DNA from: Candidatus Heimdallarchaeota archaeon
Lineage (GTDB): Archaea; Asgardarchaeota; Heimdallarchaeia; Heimdallarchaeales; Kariarchaeaceae
Assembly (NCBI GenBank): GCA_015522385.1
Contig: WAMJ01000203.1
Coordinates: 1-12,825, forward strand
Direction: 5' to 3'
DNA: 12,825 nt
Shown: positions 1-7,573 of the stretch, in pieces
Layout of the letters: each line of letters begins with the position of its first letter
Numbering within the stretch: the first letter of the stretch is position 1
Notes under the pieces: generated by a model
Told to the model about the DNA's origin: nothing
Database searches by the model: none
What the model saw: only the letters and a program-made list of their open reading frames with translations
Translations under genes and position numbers: made by a program

Positions 1-206
1 ATATTGCGGATAATCATAATTCGAATTATTGCACAGAAAATTATATTATTTCAAAATATGGATAATATTAATAACATATATGATATTTTAGTCAAACTCA
101 TAATAAAATGTGGGGAAAGACAATTGTTAAAGTCTCAACCAATCATTTACGAATATCGTAGTTACCACAAGCAGAGTTCACGCCTATTTGGCACTATAAA
201 GTACTT
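1..206. promoter_or_regulatory. AT-rich leader upstream of the 857-aa gene
   Basis: The first ~120 bases are strikingly AT-rich compared with the genes that follow. They hold several TATA-like stretches (about 40-50, 63-90 and 100-107) and short perfect palindromes: ATAATTCGAATTAT at 16-29, TAATATTA at 63-70 and CATATATG at 75-82. A further TATAAA lies at 195-200, inside CTATAAAG, and is followed by the palindrome AAGTACTT (199-206) directly against the ATG at 207. No SD sequence precedes that ATG. A promoter for the downstream operon is expected here, but I cannot choose a single TATA box. The one at 195-200 would place the transcription start inside the annotated gene. One open frame (4-252) crosses the region but looks spurious. 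Confidence 0.4.
16..29. repeat. 14-bp perfect palindrome in the AT-rich leader
   Basis: ATAATTCGAATTAT equals its own reverse complement. It is symmetric about position 22/23 and does not extend outward, since position 15 is C and position 30 is T. Its site in non-coding AT-rich DNA ahead of a long operon would suit a dimeric regulator's operator. Short AT palindromes also arise by chance in such DNA, so the functional reading is weak. Confidence 0.3.
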
Positions 207-2780
207 ATGGCAATCGTTTACACTCAAGAGACATCTTACAACTATGGTATAAAAACTACGGAAGATCATTTAGTCTCCCACGAGTTCTATGGCGACCCTA
301 GCAACCTCCCAGTTAGGATGCGAGCATATGGAAGGTACAGGGGACTGGAGTACCACGAATTTGAGACCCTCTCCAAGCTTCGGGGGAGGAGATATGCAGA
401 ACGTATCAGGAATTACCTCAACTCTGATCCTAAGTACAAGGACGAGATTGCATTCAACAAGAAGATAGACAAGATCCTTAAGAAGATTAAGGGCACCAAA
501 TTCTCTTCCCTTATAGAGTCCTACGAGTACTTTTACCACCCAAGGTTCATGAGATTCGTTCAGGAGAAGTCAGGAGGCTCTTATTTTAAGACTTCGACCC
601 TAACTGAGTACCTACTCCACATCCTTATCACGATCTTCCAAGAGCAAAAGAAACGGAAGATGACCAAAATAGAATTAGATAACCTCAAGGATATCTTGGA
701 GGTGAAATCAAAGTCATTTTTCGGTCGTAAAGCGGAGTTGGTTGAGGCGAAGGTGATAGCATATAGATATTTCAACAATAAGCAGAATGAACGCCTACTC
801 GTCTTAGAACAAGCAAGTACCTACCTGCAGAAGTTCAATGCAACCATCCATATCCCAATAGAGAACCAGTTCAAGATTTTAGGAAATGTCATGGACAGAT
901 ACCGTATTCTGGACAATGGACCTATAGCAAGAGGAGAGATACTCGCTTTCATAACGCTTTTAGAAACATGGCAATCCCAATTCTTCCCGAGCTTTCGTCT
1001 GGTCGGAAACCTGTTCGGTCTTGACGATGAAGAGACCGTCCGACTCACCCGTAAATTCTATCGAATCAGGGTTAACTACCCAGAACTATCTACCTTGTAC
1101 AGAAATGTCACTACAGTAAATGATATCGAGAAAATCATTGAGTCACCACTCCAAGAGATGGTTCTCGTATCTGCAAATGAGGGCTCGGATATCATGATTA
1201 CGTCCACACCAGAGGTAGTAACCTCCGAGGAAATAGAGAAGAAGACCCAGATGAGTAAACAAGATGACGAGTCTGAGCAGTCACCTATACCGACGGAGCT
1301 CATCAATGAAGGAAGCATAGAATTCAAATCTGAGCTCCCTTCTCCTTCACAGGGATTTATCTTCCTTGTCACACAGTGGGTTCTGAACAAGAACGCAGTG
1401 ATCCTCGCGGACTCATTTACCTGGGAGAATTTCGAGAAGTCTCTCTCTGTCTACGAGAAGAGGATATTGAAAGATGCGAGAACCGAGGTGGATTCTCGCG
1501 ATCGTCCGACCATTATATTGAAGCAGGACATGAACCTGGAGACAAAACAACCAGTTCTTCGTTTTGCTTCTGTCAATCTGAACTATGAGACATTGACAAT
1601 TCAAAACTTTGGACAATACATCCCTCTTAACAAGGGGGTATGGATTGAGCAACAAGCTAACTATCTTCTGAAATTCGCTCGTGAGATTCTAAAGACTGAT
1701 CGAATAATCTCGGTATCAAAGATACTCAAATCAGATTCGATGCTTTGGGTAGCTTGGACCATCTTTGGACCTCGACTCTTGGGAAAGTCAGGACTAGAAC
1801 CCCCTGGTTCAAAAGGGGGAATGGTCAACCTTTACTTAGGAGATCACGGAGCTCGTATTCTTGCAGCTAAGGAACATATTGAGGAGAATATAGACAATCT
1901 CCCGATATACTGGTTCGGTAGCTACCATTCACTCTACTCCTACCACCTGTCCATGGGCACACCCGCTTCAGAAATACGCATGAGGATTAGAGCAGGGAAT
2001 GTCAGATTCGTTCCAAAGGAATATTACTCATCGATTGACCATCTGTCACTATTTCTGAAGTACCAGATGCCAAAATTACCAGAAGGAACCTCCCTAATTT
2101 TCCCCGAGTTGGCTGAACTTTTCTTGAAGTACTACATCTCAGATGACCTTAAGGAGAAAACTGCTAATGATATATTCAAAGAGGTGTATAATCAGAGATT
2201 CACTGAATTTGAGGAGGATTTCGTCTCCAAGTATGGAATTGATTATCGTTCAAGAAGATTGAAGGAGGTGGTGGACGATCTGGGGTATACTCCTTCCTTA
2301 ATCGAGAAGGCACGCCTACTTGAAGAGGTGGAAGACGAGGTGGATCAGAGATGGAAGCTTGAGCTTCGTACATTTGAGATGGACGTCTGGACGGAGGCTA
2401 CTAAGATCTATCAGAATATCCAGAATGGCAACTACCATGCGGTCCAAAGTGAGTTTGAACCGAAGGCTCTGGGCAGAATCAAAACCTTGATGGACATTAT
2501 CCACGATGTTGCAAGGTCATCGGGCTACAAAATGTCCTTGTACCTCAGGACGTATTGGACACCTGAATTCTTGGAGGACGAGTCTAAACTGAAGATCAGA
2601 GGGGTGAATGATCATACCTATCATGGTGAGGTGAACAAGTTAGCGCTGGAGTTATCCGAGCACTGTAGGGAAATGGATGGGTGGAGGACGCACATCACAC
2701 GTTACCAAAGTAGGGAGATCTATGACTATACTGAGAAGGACGGACACTGGGAACAGGTCACTCGGAGGTTGTCCTCATGA
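207..2780 (+). CDS. Large soluble protein of unknown family, 857 aa
   Basis: I do not recognise the family. The protein has no signal peptide and no convincing membrane segment. It appears to have two parts: a basic, mostly helical N-terminal region (about 38-320, rich in Lys/Arg and Tyr/Phe) and a C-terminal region (about 380-857). A polar acidic linker rich in Ser, Glu and Thr (about 322-378) joins them. Residues 660-740 are strongly charged and helical and could form a coiled coil. A Gly-Lys-Ser-Gly at about 526-529 is not in P-loop context. The start at 207 is the only ATG before residue 38 (318) and lacks an SD sequence, so it is uncertain, although 207-317 reads like coding sequence. 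It is the first gene of the array and shares ATGA with the next. The basic N-terminus could bind nucleic acid, but this is conjecture. Confidence 0.85.
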   Translation: MAIVYTQETSYNYGIKTTEDHLVSHEFYGDPSNLPVRMRAYGRYRGLEYHEFETLSKLRGRRYAERIRNYLNSDPKYKDEIAFNKKIDKILKKIKGTKFSSLIESYEYFYHPRFMRFVQEKSGGSYFKTSTLTEYLLHILITIFQEQKKRKMTKIELDNLKDILEVKSKSFFGRKAELVEAKVIAYRYFNNKQNERLLVLEQASTYLQKFNATIHIPIENQFKILGNVMDRYRILDNGPIARGEILAFITLLETWQSQFFPSFRLVGNLFGLDDEETVRLTRKFYRIRVNYPELSTLYRNVTTVNDIEKIIESPLQEMVLVSANEGSDIMITSTPEVVTSEEIEKKTQMSKQDDESEQSPIPTELINEGSIEFKSELPSPSQGFIFLVTQWVLNKNAVILADSFTWENFEKSLSVYEKRILKDARTEVDSRDRPTIILKQDMNLETKQPVLRFASVNLNYETLTIQNFGQYIPLNKGVWIEQQANYLLKFAREILKTDRIISVSKILKSDSMLWVAWTIFGPRLLGKSGLEPPGSKGGMVNLYLGDHGARILAAKEHIEENIDNLPIYWFGSYHSLYSYHLSMGTPASEIRMRIRAGNVRFVPKEYYSSIDHLSLFLKYQMPKLPEGTSLIFPELAELFLKYYISDDLKEKTANDIFKEVYNQRFTEFEEDFVSKYGIDYRSRRLKEVVDDLGYTPSLIEKARLLEEVEDEVDQRWKLELRTFEMDVWTEATKIYQNIQNGNYHAVQSEFEPKALGRIKTLMDIIHDVARSSGYKMSLYLRTYWTPEFLEDESKLKIRGVNDHTYHGEVNKLALELSEHCREMDGWRTHITRYQSREIYDYTEKDGHWEQVTRRLSS

Positions 2781-2878
2781 ACATCATCAACAACATAAAG
2801 ACCATCGCTAAGTACCTCCTGGGATCTGCATTACTGGCGTTCTTTCTCGACTTCGCTTCGAGAGGGCAGTTGTACTGA
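2777..2878 (+). CDS. 33-aa single-helix membrane peptide
   Basis: This short frame starts MNIINNIKTIAKYLLG and ends in TGA at 2876-2878. Its ATG overlaps the upstream stop as ATGA (2777-2780). GGAGGT lies at 2764-2769, seven bases before the ATG, which is ideal SD placement. Residues 13-27 are continuously hydrophobic (YLLGSALLAFFLDFA) after a basic N-terminal segment, so a short membrane-spanning or membrane-surface helix is likely. It fills the space between its neighbours exactly: the next gene's SD begins on its stop codon. SD, coupling overlap and hydrophobic core together make it more than a chance frame. Its function is unknown. It could be a small subunit or regulator of the neighbouring membrane proteins. 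Confidence 0.6.
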   Translation: MNIINNIKTIAKYLLGSALLAFFLDFASRGQLY

Positions 2879-2884
2879 GGTGAT
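2878..2884 (+). promoter_or_regulatory. SD that fixes the start of the surface protein
   Basis: AGGTGAT lies four bases before the ATG at 2889. An in-frame GTG at 2880 falls inside this SD and so is not the start. Beginning at 2889 also gives a clean signal peptide (MRNK followed directly by the hydrophobic core). Confidence 0.65.
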
Positions 2885-2888
2885 ATTA

Positions 2889-3815
2889 ATGAGAAATAAG
2901 TGTGTAATATTGGTACTGGCTCTTTTTCTACCATCAGTCCCTGTTATGACGACTGCTACAGATGGAGCTAGCGGATACATATTCTTGGATGATCTAGAAT
3001 TGACAATCTCCGACTCGTCCAGTGAGTACCTTATGTTTTCATCAATTAGACTGGATGGATCCTCCGCTATCTCGTACTGGGTTGATTTCGAGGCCAACGC
3101 GTCAGTCGGGATCAGGTTGATCCTAGAATTCAGATCGACCGAGTCCGTTAGCATTACTCCCACAAGGAAAACCCTTGTAGATGAGATATACGTGGATACC
3201 AATATCACCGTCCGTTTCTTCGGATCTTACGAGTTCGAGGAAAGAGTGCGTGTAAGTCTCTATCTACAGCTTTACAAGGTGGCTAGGGACAGTGTGAAGG
3301 CGATCTCAGAAGGAAGGTACAACGGATACACTTTGTTCTATGGGGATGGGAATATCACGGTAGACACGCAGGCATTTCCAACACTGAAGCTTCTTGATAG
3401 CAAAGAATACTTTGAGAAGAGATATTCTGCGGATTGGGAGTTGGTACTTCCTGTTATCTCATATTCTTCCACTCTTGCAGATGTGGAGGTTAGTGTCGAA
3501 CTGTCCCTGGATACAGGTGGAAAGAATAAGGTGTCAGTTGGATTGAATGACAACGAGGAGACACTGGTAATCACCGACAAGATTCTGAATCTCCCGGTTA
3601 GGCTTCAGTCTGTGAGACTGTATGATAAGAATGTACTGAGAGTGGACGCTACCGCATATGGCAATGCCAGACCCCTATCTGTATTCATCCAACTGAAGGA
3701 GGAGAGCCGGCCGTACATTCCAGACTTGGATATGTCTATTCAGGACATTGCAGTAATGGTAATCCTACTCTCATGGGGCCTCTACTTTGTCTCCTACAGG
3801 AGGAGAAAGGAATGA
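2889..3815 (+). CDS. Secreted protein with signal peptide and C-terminal membrane anchor, 308 aa
   Basis: The N-terminus is a typical Sec signal peptide: a short basic MRNK, a hydrophobic core (CVILVLALFLPSVPVM, 5-20), then a small polar TTATDGASG stretch suitable for cleavage. Residues 28-280 alternate polar and hydrophobic in a way that suggests beta-strands, perhaps two beta-sandwich domains. They carry three N-glycosylation sequons, at Asn70 (NAS), Asn105 (NIT) and Asn155 (NIT). Residues 285-303 form one hydrophobic helix, followed by the basic tail YRRRKE. The expected topology is outside-facing, held by one C-terminal helix with a short cytoplasmic tail. I recognise no enzyme motif or named family. 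It overlaps the next gene by ATGA (3812-3815). It is probably the extracellular component of whatever complex this operon builds. Confidence 0.85.
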   Translation: MRNKCVILVLALFLPSVPVMTTATDGASGYIFLDDLELTISDSSSEYLMFSSIRLDGSSAISYWVDFEANASVGIRLILEFRSTESVSITPTRKTLVDEIYVDTNITVRFFGSYEFEERVRVSLYLQLYKVARDSVKAISEGRYNGYTLFYGDGNITVDTQAFPTLKLLDSKEYFEKRYSADWELVLPVISYSSTLADVEVSVELSLDTGGKNKVSVGLNDNEETLVITDKILNLPVRLQSVRLYDKNVLRVDATAYGNARPLSVFIQLKEESRPYIPDLDMSIQDIAVMVILLSWGLYFVSYRRRKE

Positions 3816-6800
3816 GTGCTACAAACAACGTCATCCTAGGTCATGACGTTTTAGAATTCTACACTTTAACGTTGGATACAGAGCTTCTCAGTGTCAAACC
3901 AGAGGAAGGCAATAACGGAATAATTAGCTATCTTGGGGTCAGAGTTTCAGAAGCAGATCTGCTGAATTTGCAAAAGAGAAGTTTTGAGGATTCCATCCTT
4001 GCAAAATGCCAGTCTTTACGAGAGATTGGATGGAGAGTTAACATTATATTGCAAACTTGGAAGCGAAGAAAGTACTTGGCGATTGTCGTCTGGAGGAGGA
4101 CAACCGACAGTACAAGGGACAAGGTCTACGTCCCATCCTTCCTTATCCCTGCTCGTGTAGATCATGGAATGCTCATGCAAGATAATGAGGATTATATACT
4201 CTTGCCCAATCGCTTTTTCAAGAAAAATAGGCTTCTTTTTACTTCGGCAGGGGTGAATCGAATTCTCTCAGCGCTCTCAGGTAGGGCTCTTGAGGAAGAT
4301 CACGAAGAGTTACCAGATTTGAACTTTCTCTCAACTGAGAATTCATCACCATATATTCTAACCTCCAGAGCCAATAAGTATTTCCTAAACCAAGGTAGAG
4401 CTCTCAGGGTCCAGGGCAATAAAAAAAGTCTGAAGGAATACTATGCCCATATCCTCCAGTCATACGAGGGCAGGGTACTATGGATAGGTGAGCTTCCGGA
4501 GGACAGGAGGTATGACCAATTCCATACGATAGACTACGACAGTCTTAGATTCAACCTTATTGGAAATTTCAAGGACATCGATAACTCCCCACTCATAGAT
4601 TTCCTCTCAAATATAGTTGAAAGTGTGGCGAAGATCAAGATCACTCCCGGAATTTTCAGGAGCATACTCTCGGAGATTTCAGGGAGAGGCGTCTTGAAAA
4701 ATAAGCCATTCTCCGAGAGGATCTACAATGTCAGAGACAACAAAGAAAGTCACGGTACGAGGGATGAGTTCGGACAACTCGTCTCCGTCCTGTTTGACAC
4801 CTTCAACTCCCTACAGGTACTTGACTCCAAGGACGGTCGAGATCCCATAGAAGAACTAAGATGGAAGAGAACGAATCTCCCGAAACTTGGGAGGTTTGAC
4901 ACCTACCTCGCGTTGGGATTTCTCATGTTCTTCGCGAAGAAACGAGGGATGGAATACGATCTCGTGATTATCAACGACCAGTTGCTCACTCATCTCATGA
5001 CTAGATCAACTTACAGAGACAGGTATCCTCCTATCCTAGAGCAACTTCTGGGGATCTCCTCAGGGTCTCGATTTGTCATGGCAAGCAAAGTTGTTGGGAC
5101 CGAACCCACACTGGATCTAGGGGCGAAATTTGTGAAGGATGCCATACTCATAGTTGACGGGAAGGAATTCGCGATCACGGTTGACAATAGCATGAATGGT
5201 AATTTCACCCCCTACGTCCCGGAGCAGGTAAAAGAAGTAGAGGTGATCTTACCCATCACCGAGGTGGATGAGTACGCCAATGATTTTGATAGATTCTACA
5301 AATCGGTGATTCAGGGTAGAAGAGAGGAGAACATCATGAGAGAGGACTCGGATGAATTCTTCAGAAGGTTGGAGACTGAAAGCAAAATCATCAAGATTCT
5401 CCTTGACATGAGGGGGTGTAACACGATACAGGAACTGGACTACATCGAGACTGGTGAGTACTCCATGGTAGTGGGAGAGATGAAGCAACGGGGTCTACTC
5501 ACCTCGGTTGCTGAAGGCTTTACGAAGAATTCCAAATTAGACTACCTGACCACGGCGGGAGAGAAGTACGTAGAAGAAAGGAAGATGGAAGTTGTGAGGT
5601 TCTATAGGCAATTTGAAACTCCATACTCCGAGATTAGGGACTATATAGACAAGCTCGATTTCGGGATGGTAACTGGACATGAGGAGGAAGAGTACATGGT
5701 CGATACAAGCAATATATTCCTTCATATTCACTCGGCTACGTACGCTCACATAGTCACAGATCAGGAGGTGTCACCACTTGCTCTGGCCCTGAGCAGTCTC
5801 TGGTCCCCTACGTTGTACTTCAAAGATCCGATTACGGCCAATGGAAGGTTCACATCCAATACTTTCAGGATATTGACAGTTTACCCTAATGATGAAATAG
5901 ACGAAGAAGATGTATATCCGAACCTCGATTTCATAGAAGTAGAAGACAGGGGTACCGAGATGGATAAGGTAGTACCGGGTGACGTGTCCACCAGTGAGGA
6001 TCATAGGAAGATCTTTGATGAATTCGAAGAGGAAATCGTGGAGGAGGTTCTGACTGAGGAACTGACCTCTGATGAAATAGATGAGCATATGGATGAGAAC
6101 AGCGTGAACAACAGTGATAAAATATCAATCCTGACTGTTGAAGAAGAAGCAGAGCCCTTATCAGAGTTCAATTTTATCGAAGTTAAACCCGATGAGAAAT
6201 CCCATTGGAATTTCCTCAGGAACCTCCCGGGGGTTGAGCTTAGTGAAAAAGCAGTGGATCTCAAGAGAAATATCCTGAGATTACCACTTTTCCGAATTGC
6301 TAAGGGACCTCTCGCCAACCGATTATTCTTCAAAGCATCAAATCTCACACTGGGGGACTTCCAGCAACTGAAGGATCAACTGGATTTTCGGCGGGAGATC
6401 GGCCTGTCTACGTCACAGGTCAAGCAACTCTACGAGTTTGACCTAGCCAAGACTGGGCTAAATGTTGCAAGCCTGGTCCCATCTCTGGATGAGTACGCAC
6501 GTTACATGCTCGTGCTCCTCGGGTGTCACCTTAAGCCAGAACATATGCCAAACAACGTTATACGCCTAATGTCCAAGGATGAATGTACCAAGATTACTGG
6601 GATGATAGACTCTACCGAGCACCACATGAATTTCATTCTACCGTTGGTAGACAAACTCTTTTTGGAGTGGGGGAGGATGTTGGTCAACAAAACAGATATC
6701 TCTGCAAAATTATCCGACAAGGTAGGAATCCTCAAGACAAGATTGAACACATGGAAATCAGAACGTCGAACTATTAGTATCCTGAATCTCAAGAACTACG

Positions 6801-7078
6801 CTCTGATCAACAATATAATCATGTTGTTTCAAGAGGTATTTGGAGGACTGTATTCTGAGAGGGTGAAGGAGGAACAAGTTATAGCACAGATCCCGGACAG
6901 CGTTCTCCGAGACGAGATCCTCAGATCCGAGAGGGTGCATCACATCATCACCTTCAGCCTTGGACATATCTACCGGATGCAGCGTGGATTTCAGGGGAAT
7001 ATCAGAGATGATGAGAAGGAGAATCTTAGGGAGGAAGTCAAGCTCATGGTCCCGAATATAATTCTCCAGAAGTATTAG
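3812..7078 (+). CDS. 1088-aa protein, possible degenerate HerA/VirB4-like pseudo-ATPase with winged helix and acidic linker
   Basis: ATG 3812 is chosen over an upstream in-frame ATG (3773) because AGGAGGAG at 3798-3805 sits six bases before it and it overlaps the preceding stop. The first ~480 residues follow the VirB4/HerA order: an alpha/beta N-terminal domain, then QGNKKS (residues 201-206) where a P-loop would be, then GRVLWIGE (about 220-227) like the strand after Walker A, then a hydrophobic strand LVIIND (384-389) where Walker B would be, then RFVMASK (420-426) at the sensor-like strand. Both nucleotide motifs are eroded: no GxxGxGKS/T and no Asp-Glu pair. Residues 520-587 look like a winged helix. 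Residues 691-795 are a very acidic linker, and 796-1088 are a helical C-terminal domain. No membrane segment is seen. The family assignment is tentative. A wholly unrelated large protein remains possible. Confidence 0.85.
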   Translation: MSATNNVILGHDVLEFYTLTLDTELLSVKPEEGNNGIISYLGVRVSEADLLNLQKRSFEDSILAKCQSLREIGWRVNIILQTWKRRKYLAIVVWRRTTDSTRDKVYVPSFLIPARVDHGMLMQDNEDYILLPNRFFKKNRLLFTSAGVNRILSALSGRALEEDHEELPDLNFLSTENSSPYILTSRANKYFLNQGRALRVQGNKKSLKEYYAHILQSYEGRVLWIGELPEDRRYDQFHTIDYDSLRFNLIGNFKDIDNSPLIDFLSNIVESVAKIKITPGIFRSILSEISGRGVLKNKPFSERIYNVRDNKESHGTRDEFGQLVSVLFDTFNSLQVLDSKDGRDPIEELRWKRTNLPKLGRFDTYLALGFLMFFAKKRGMEYDLVIINDQLLTHLMTRSTYRDRYPPILEQLLGISSGSRFVMASKVVGTEPTLDLGAKFVKDAILIVDGKEFAITVDNSMNGNFTPYVPEQVKEVEVILPITEVDEYANDFDRFYKSVIQGRREENIMREDSDEFFRRLETESKIIKILLDMRGCNTIQELDYIETGEYSMVVGEMKQRGLLTSVAEGFTKNSKLDYLTTAGEKYVEERKMEVVRFYRQFETPYSEIRDYIDKLDFGMVTGHEEEEYMVDTSNIFLHIHSATYAHIVTDQEVSPLALALSSLWSPTLYFKDPITANGRFTSNTFRILTVYPNDEIDEEDVYPNLDFIEVEDRGTEMDKVVPGDVSTSEDHRKIFDEFEEEIVEEVLTEELTSDEIDEHMDENSVNNSDKISILTVEEEAEPLSEFNFIEVKPDEKSHWNFLRNLPGVELSEKAVDLKRNILRLPLFRIAKGPLANRLFFKASNLTLGDFQQLKDQLDFRREIGLSTSQVKQLYEFDLAKTGLNVASLVPSLDEYARYMLVLLGCHLKPEHMPNNVIRLMSKDECTKITGMIDSTEHHMNFILPLVDKLFLEWGRMLVNKTDISAKLSDKVGILKTRLNTWKSERRTISILNLKNYALINNIIMLFQEVFGGLYSERVKEEQVIAQIPDSVLRDEILRSERVHHIITFSLGHIYRMQRGFQGNIRDDEKENLREEVKLMVPNIILQKY

Positions 7079-7129
7079 TTTTCACACATATCTCCACTCC
7101 TTTTAATAGTTTCTCCCCATTCATTCACG
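7079..7129. other. Only intergenic gap within the gene array
   Basis: These 51 bases separate the 1088-aa gene from the 147-aa gene and divide the array into two possible transcription units. They contain the TATA-like box at 7101-7108 and only short T runs (four Ts at 7079-7082 and at 7101-7104), so there is no obvious terminator and read-through from the upstream operon is likely. Confidence 0.6.
7101..7108 (+). promoter_or_regulatory. Archaeal TATA-like box for a leaderless transcript
   Basis: TTTTAATA is centred about 25 nt upstream of the ATG at 7130, the distance expected between an archaeal TATA box and its transcription start. The intervening sequence (TTCTCCCCATTCATTCACG) contains no SD, so the mRNA probably begins at or next to the start codon. 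The element lies in the only real gap inside the gene array (7079-7129). I see no clear purine-rich BRE and no long poly-T terminator for the upstream gene. Confidence 0.6.
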
Positions 7130-7573
7130 ATGAAGAACGCAGTAGTGGACAGTACCATCGAGAATGTCCCCGTTGTGAAGGAGAATCCACGAGAGTTCAA
7201 GATAGAGACCAAAGAGGACAGTATCTCAAAGCCCATGCACATACCCCATAATGAAATCAGGGAGGAGAACGATGAATCGTCCGGCAGATTCTACGAGAAC
7301 TACTTCCTACAGTTCGGTACAGGCTATCTCTTGTCGAGGTTTGTTCTAAGCCAGACCATGAAAACCTCCCTCGTTCTAGCCTTGAGTTTTGTCATCCTTA
7401 TCAGGTTAGCACTAGCATATGTTCCAAGGTTCCTACTGCAGAAGAAAAAGGGAGCTCTGGAAGAGTTCTACCTCGACCCCTTAGGAATGGAGTCGTACCT
7501 CCTGACCGAGGATAGGTGCGTAAATATCGAGTTCGATAATGAAAGTACTTACTTCAAGGTGATAGTAGAGTGA
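7130..7573 (+). CDS. Small membrane protein with disordered acidic N-terminus, 147 aa
   Basis: The first ~52 residues are charged and low in hydrophobics, probably disordered. A hydrophobic pair follows: a weaker segment at about 57-73 and a strong helix at about 77-98 (LVLALSFVILIRLALAY). The strong helix ends in a basic patch (QKKKG, 104-108). The C-terminal 40 residues are soluble. The gene begins 25 nt after a TATA-like box and has no SD, so it probably heads its own leaderless transcript. It ends in a GTGA overlap with the next gene. A short protein with paired hydrophobic segments near a VirB4-like protein recalls VirB3/PrgI of type IV secretion systems, but there is no sequence motif to support that. 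The family is unknown. Confidence 0.75.
   Translation: MKNAVVDSTIENVPVVKENPREFKIETKEDSISKPMHIPHNEIREENDESSGRFYENYFLQFGTGYLLSRFVLSQTMKTSLVLALSFVILIRLALAYVPRFLLQKKKGALEEFYLDPLGMESYLLTEDRCVNIEFDNESTYFKVIVE

Noticed and set aside
4..252. Open frame of 82 codons across the AT-rich leader
   Set aside because: It starts from TTG at the window edge without SD, is rich in Ile/Lys/Asn as expected from AT-rich non-coding DNA, and overlaps the start of the 857-aa gene. It could still be the tail of an upstream gene, but nothing supports this.
1780..1795. Gly-Lys-Ser-Gly in the 857-aa protein as a P-loop
   Set aside because: There is no preceding glycine-rich loop after a hydrophobic strand (GPRLLGKSGLE) and no matching Walker B, so it is a chance GKS.
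4415..4429. Frameshift or error at the A7 run in the degenerate Walker A region
   Set aside because: The reading frame stays open with consistent coding character on both sides, so the GNKKS sequence is taken as real.
5771..6348. Long antisense open frames opposite the acidic linker of the 1088-aa gene
   Set aside because: Their Ser/Phe/Leu-rich content mirrors Glu/Asp-rich sense codons. They are shadows with no SD or conserved features.
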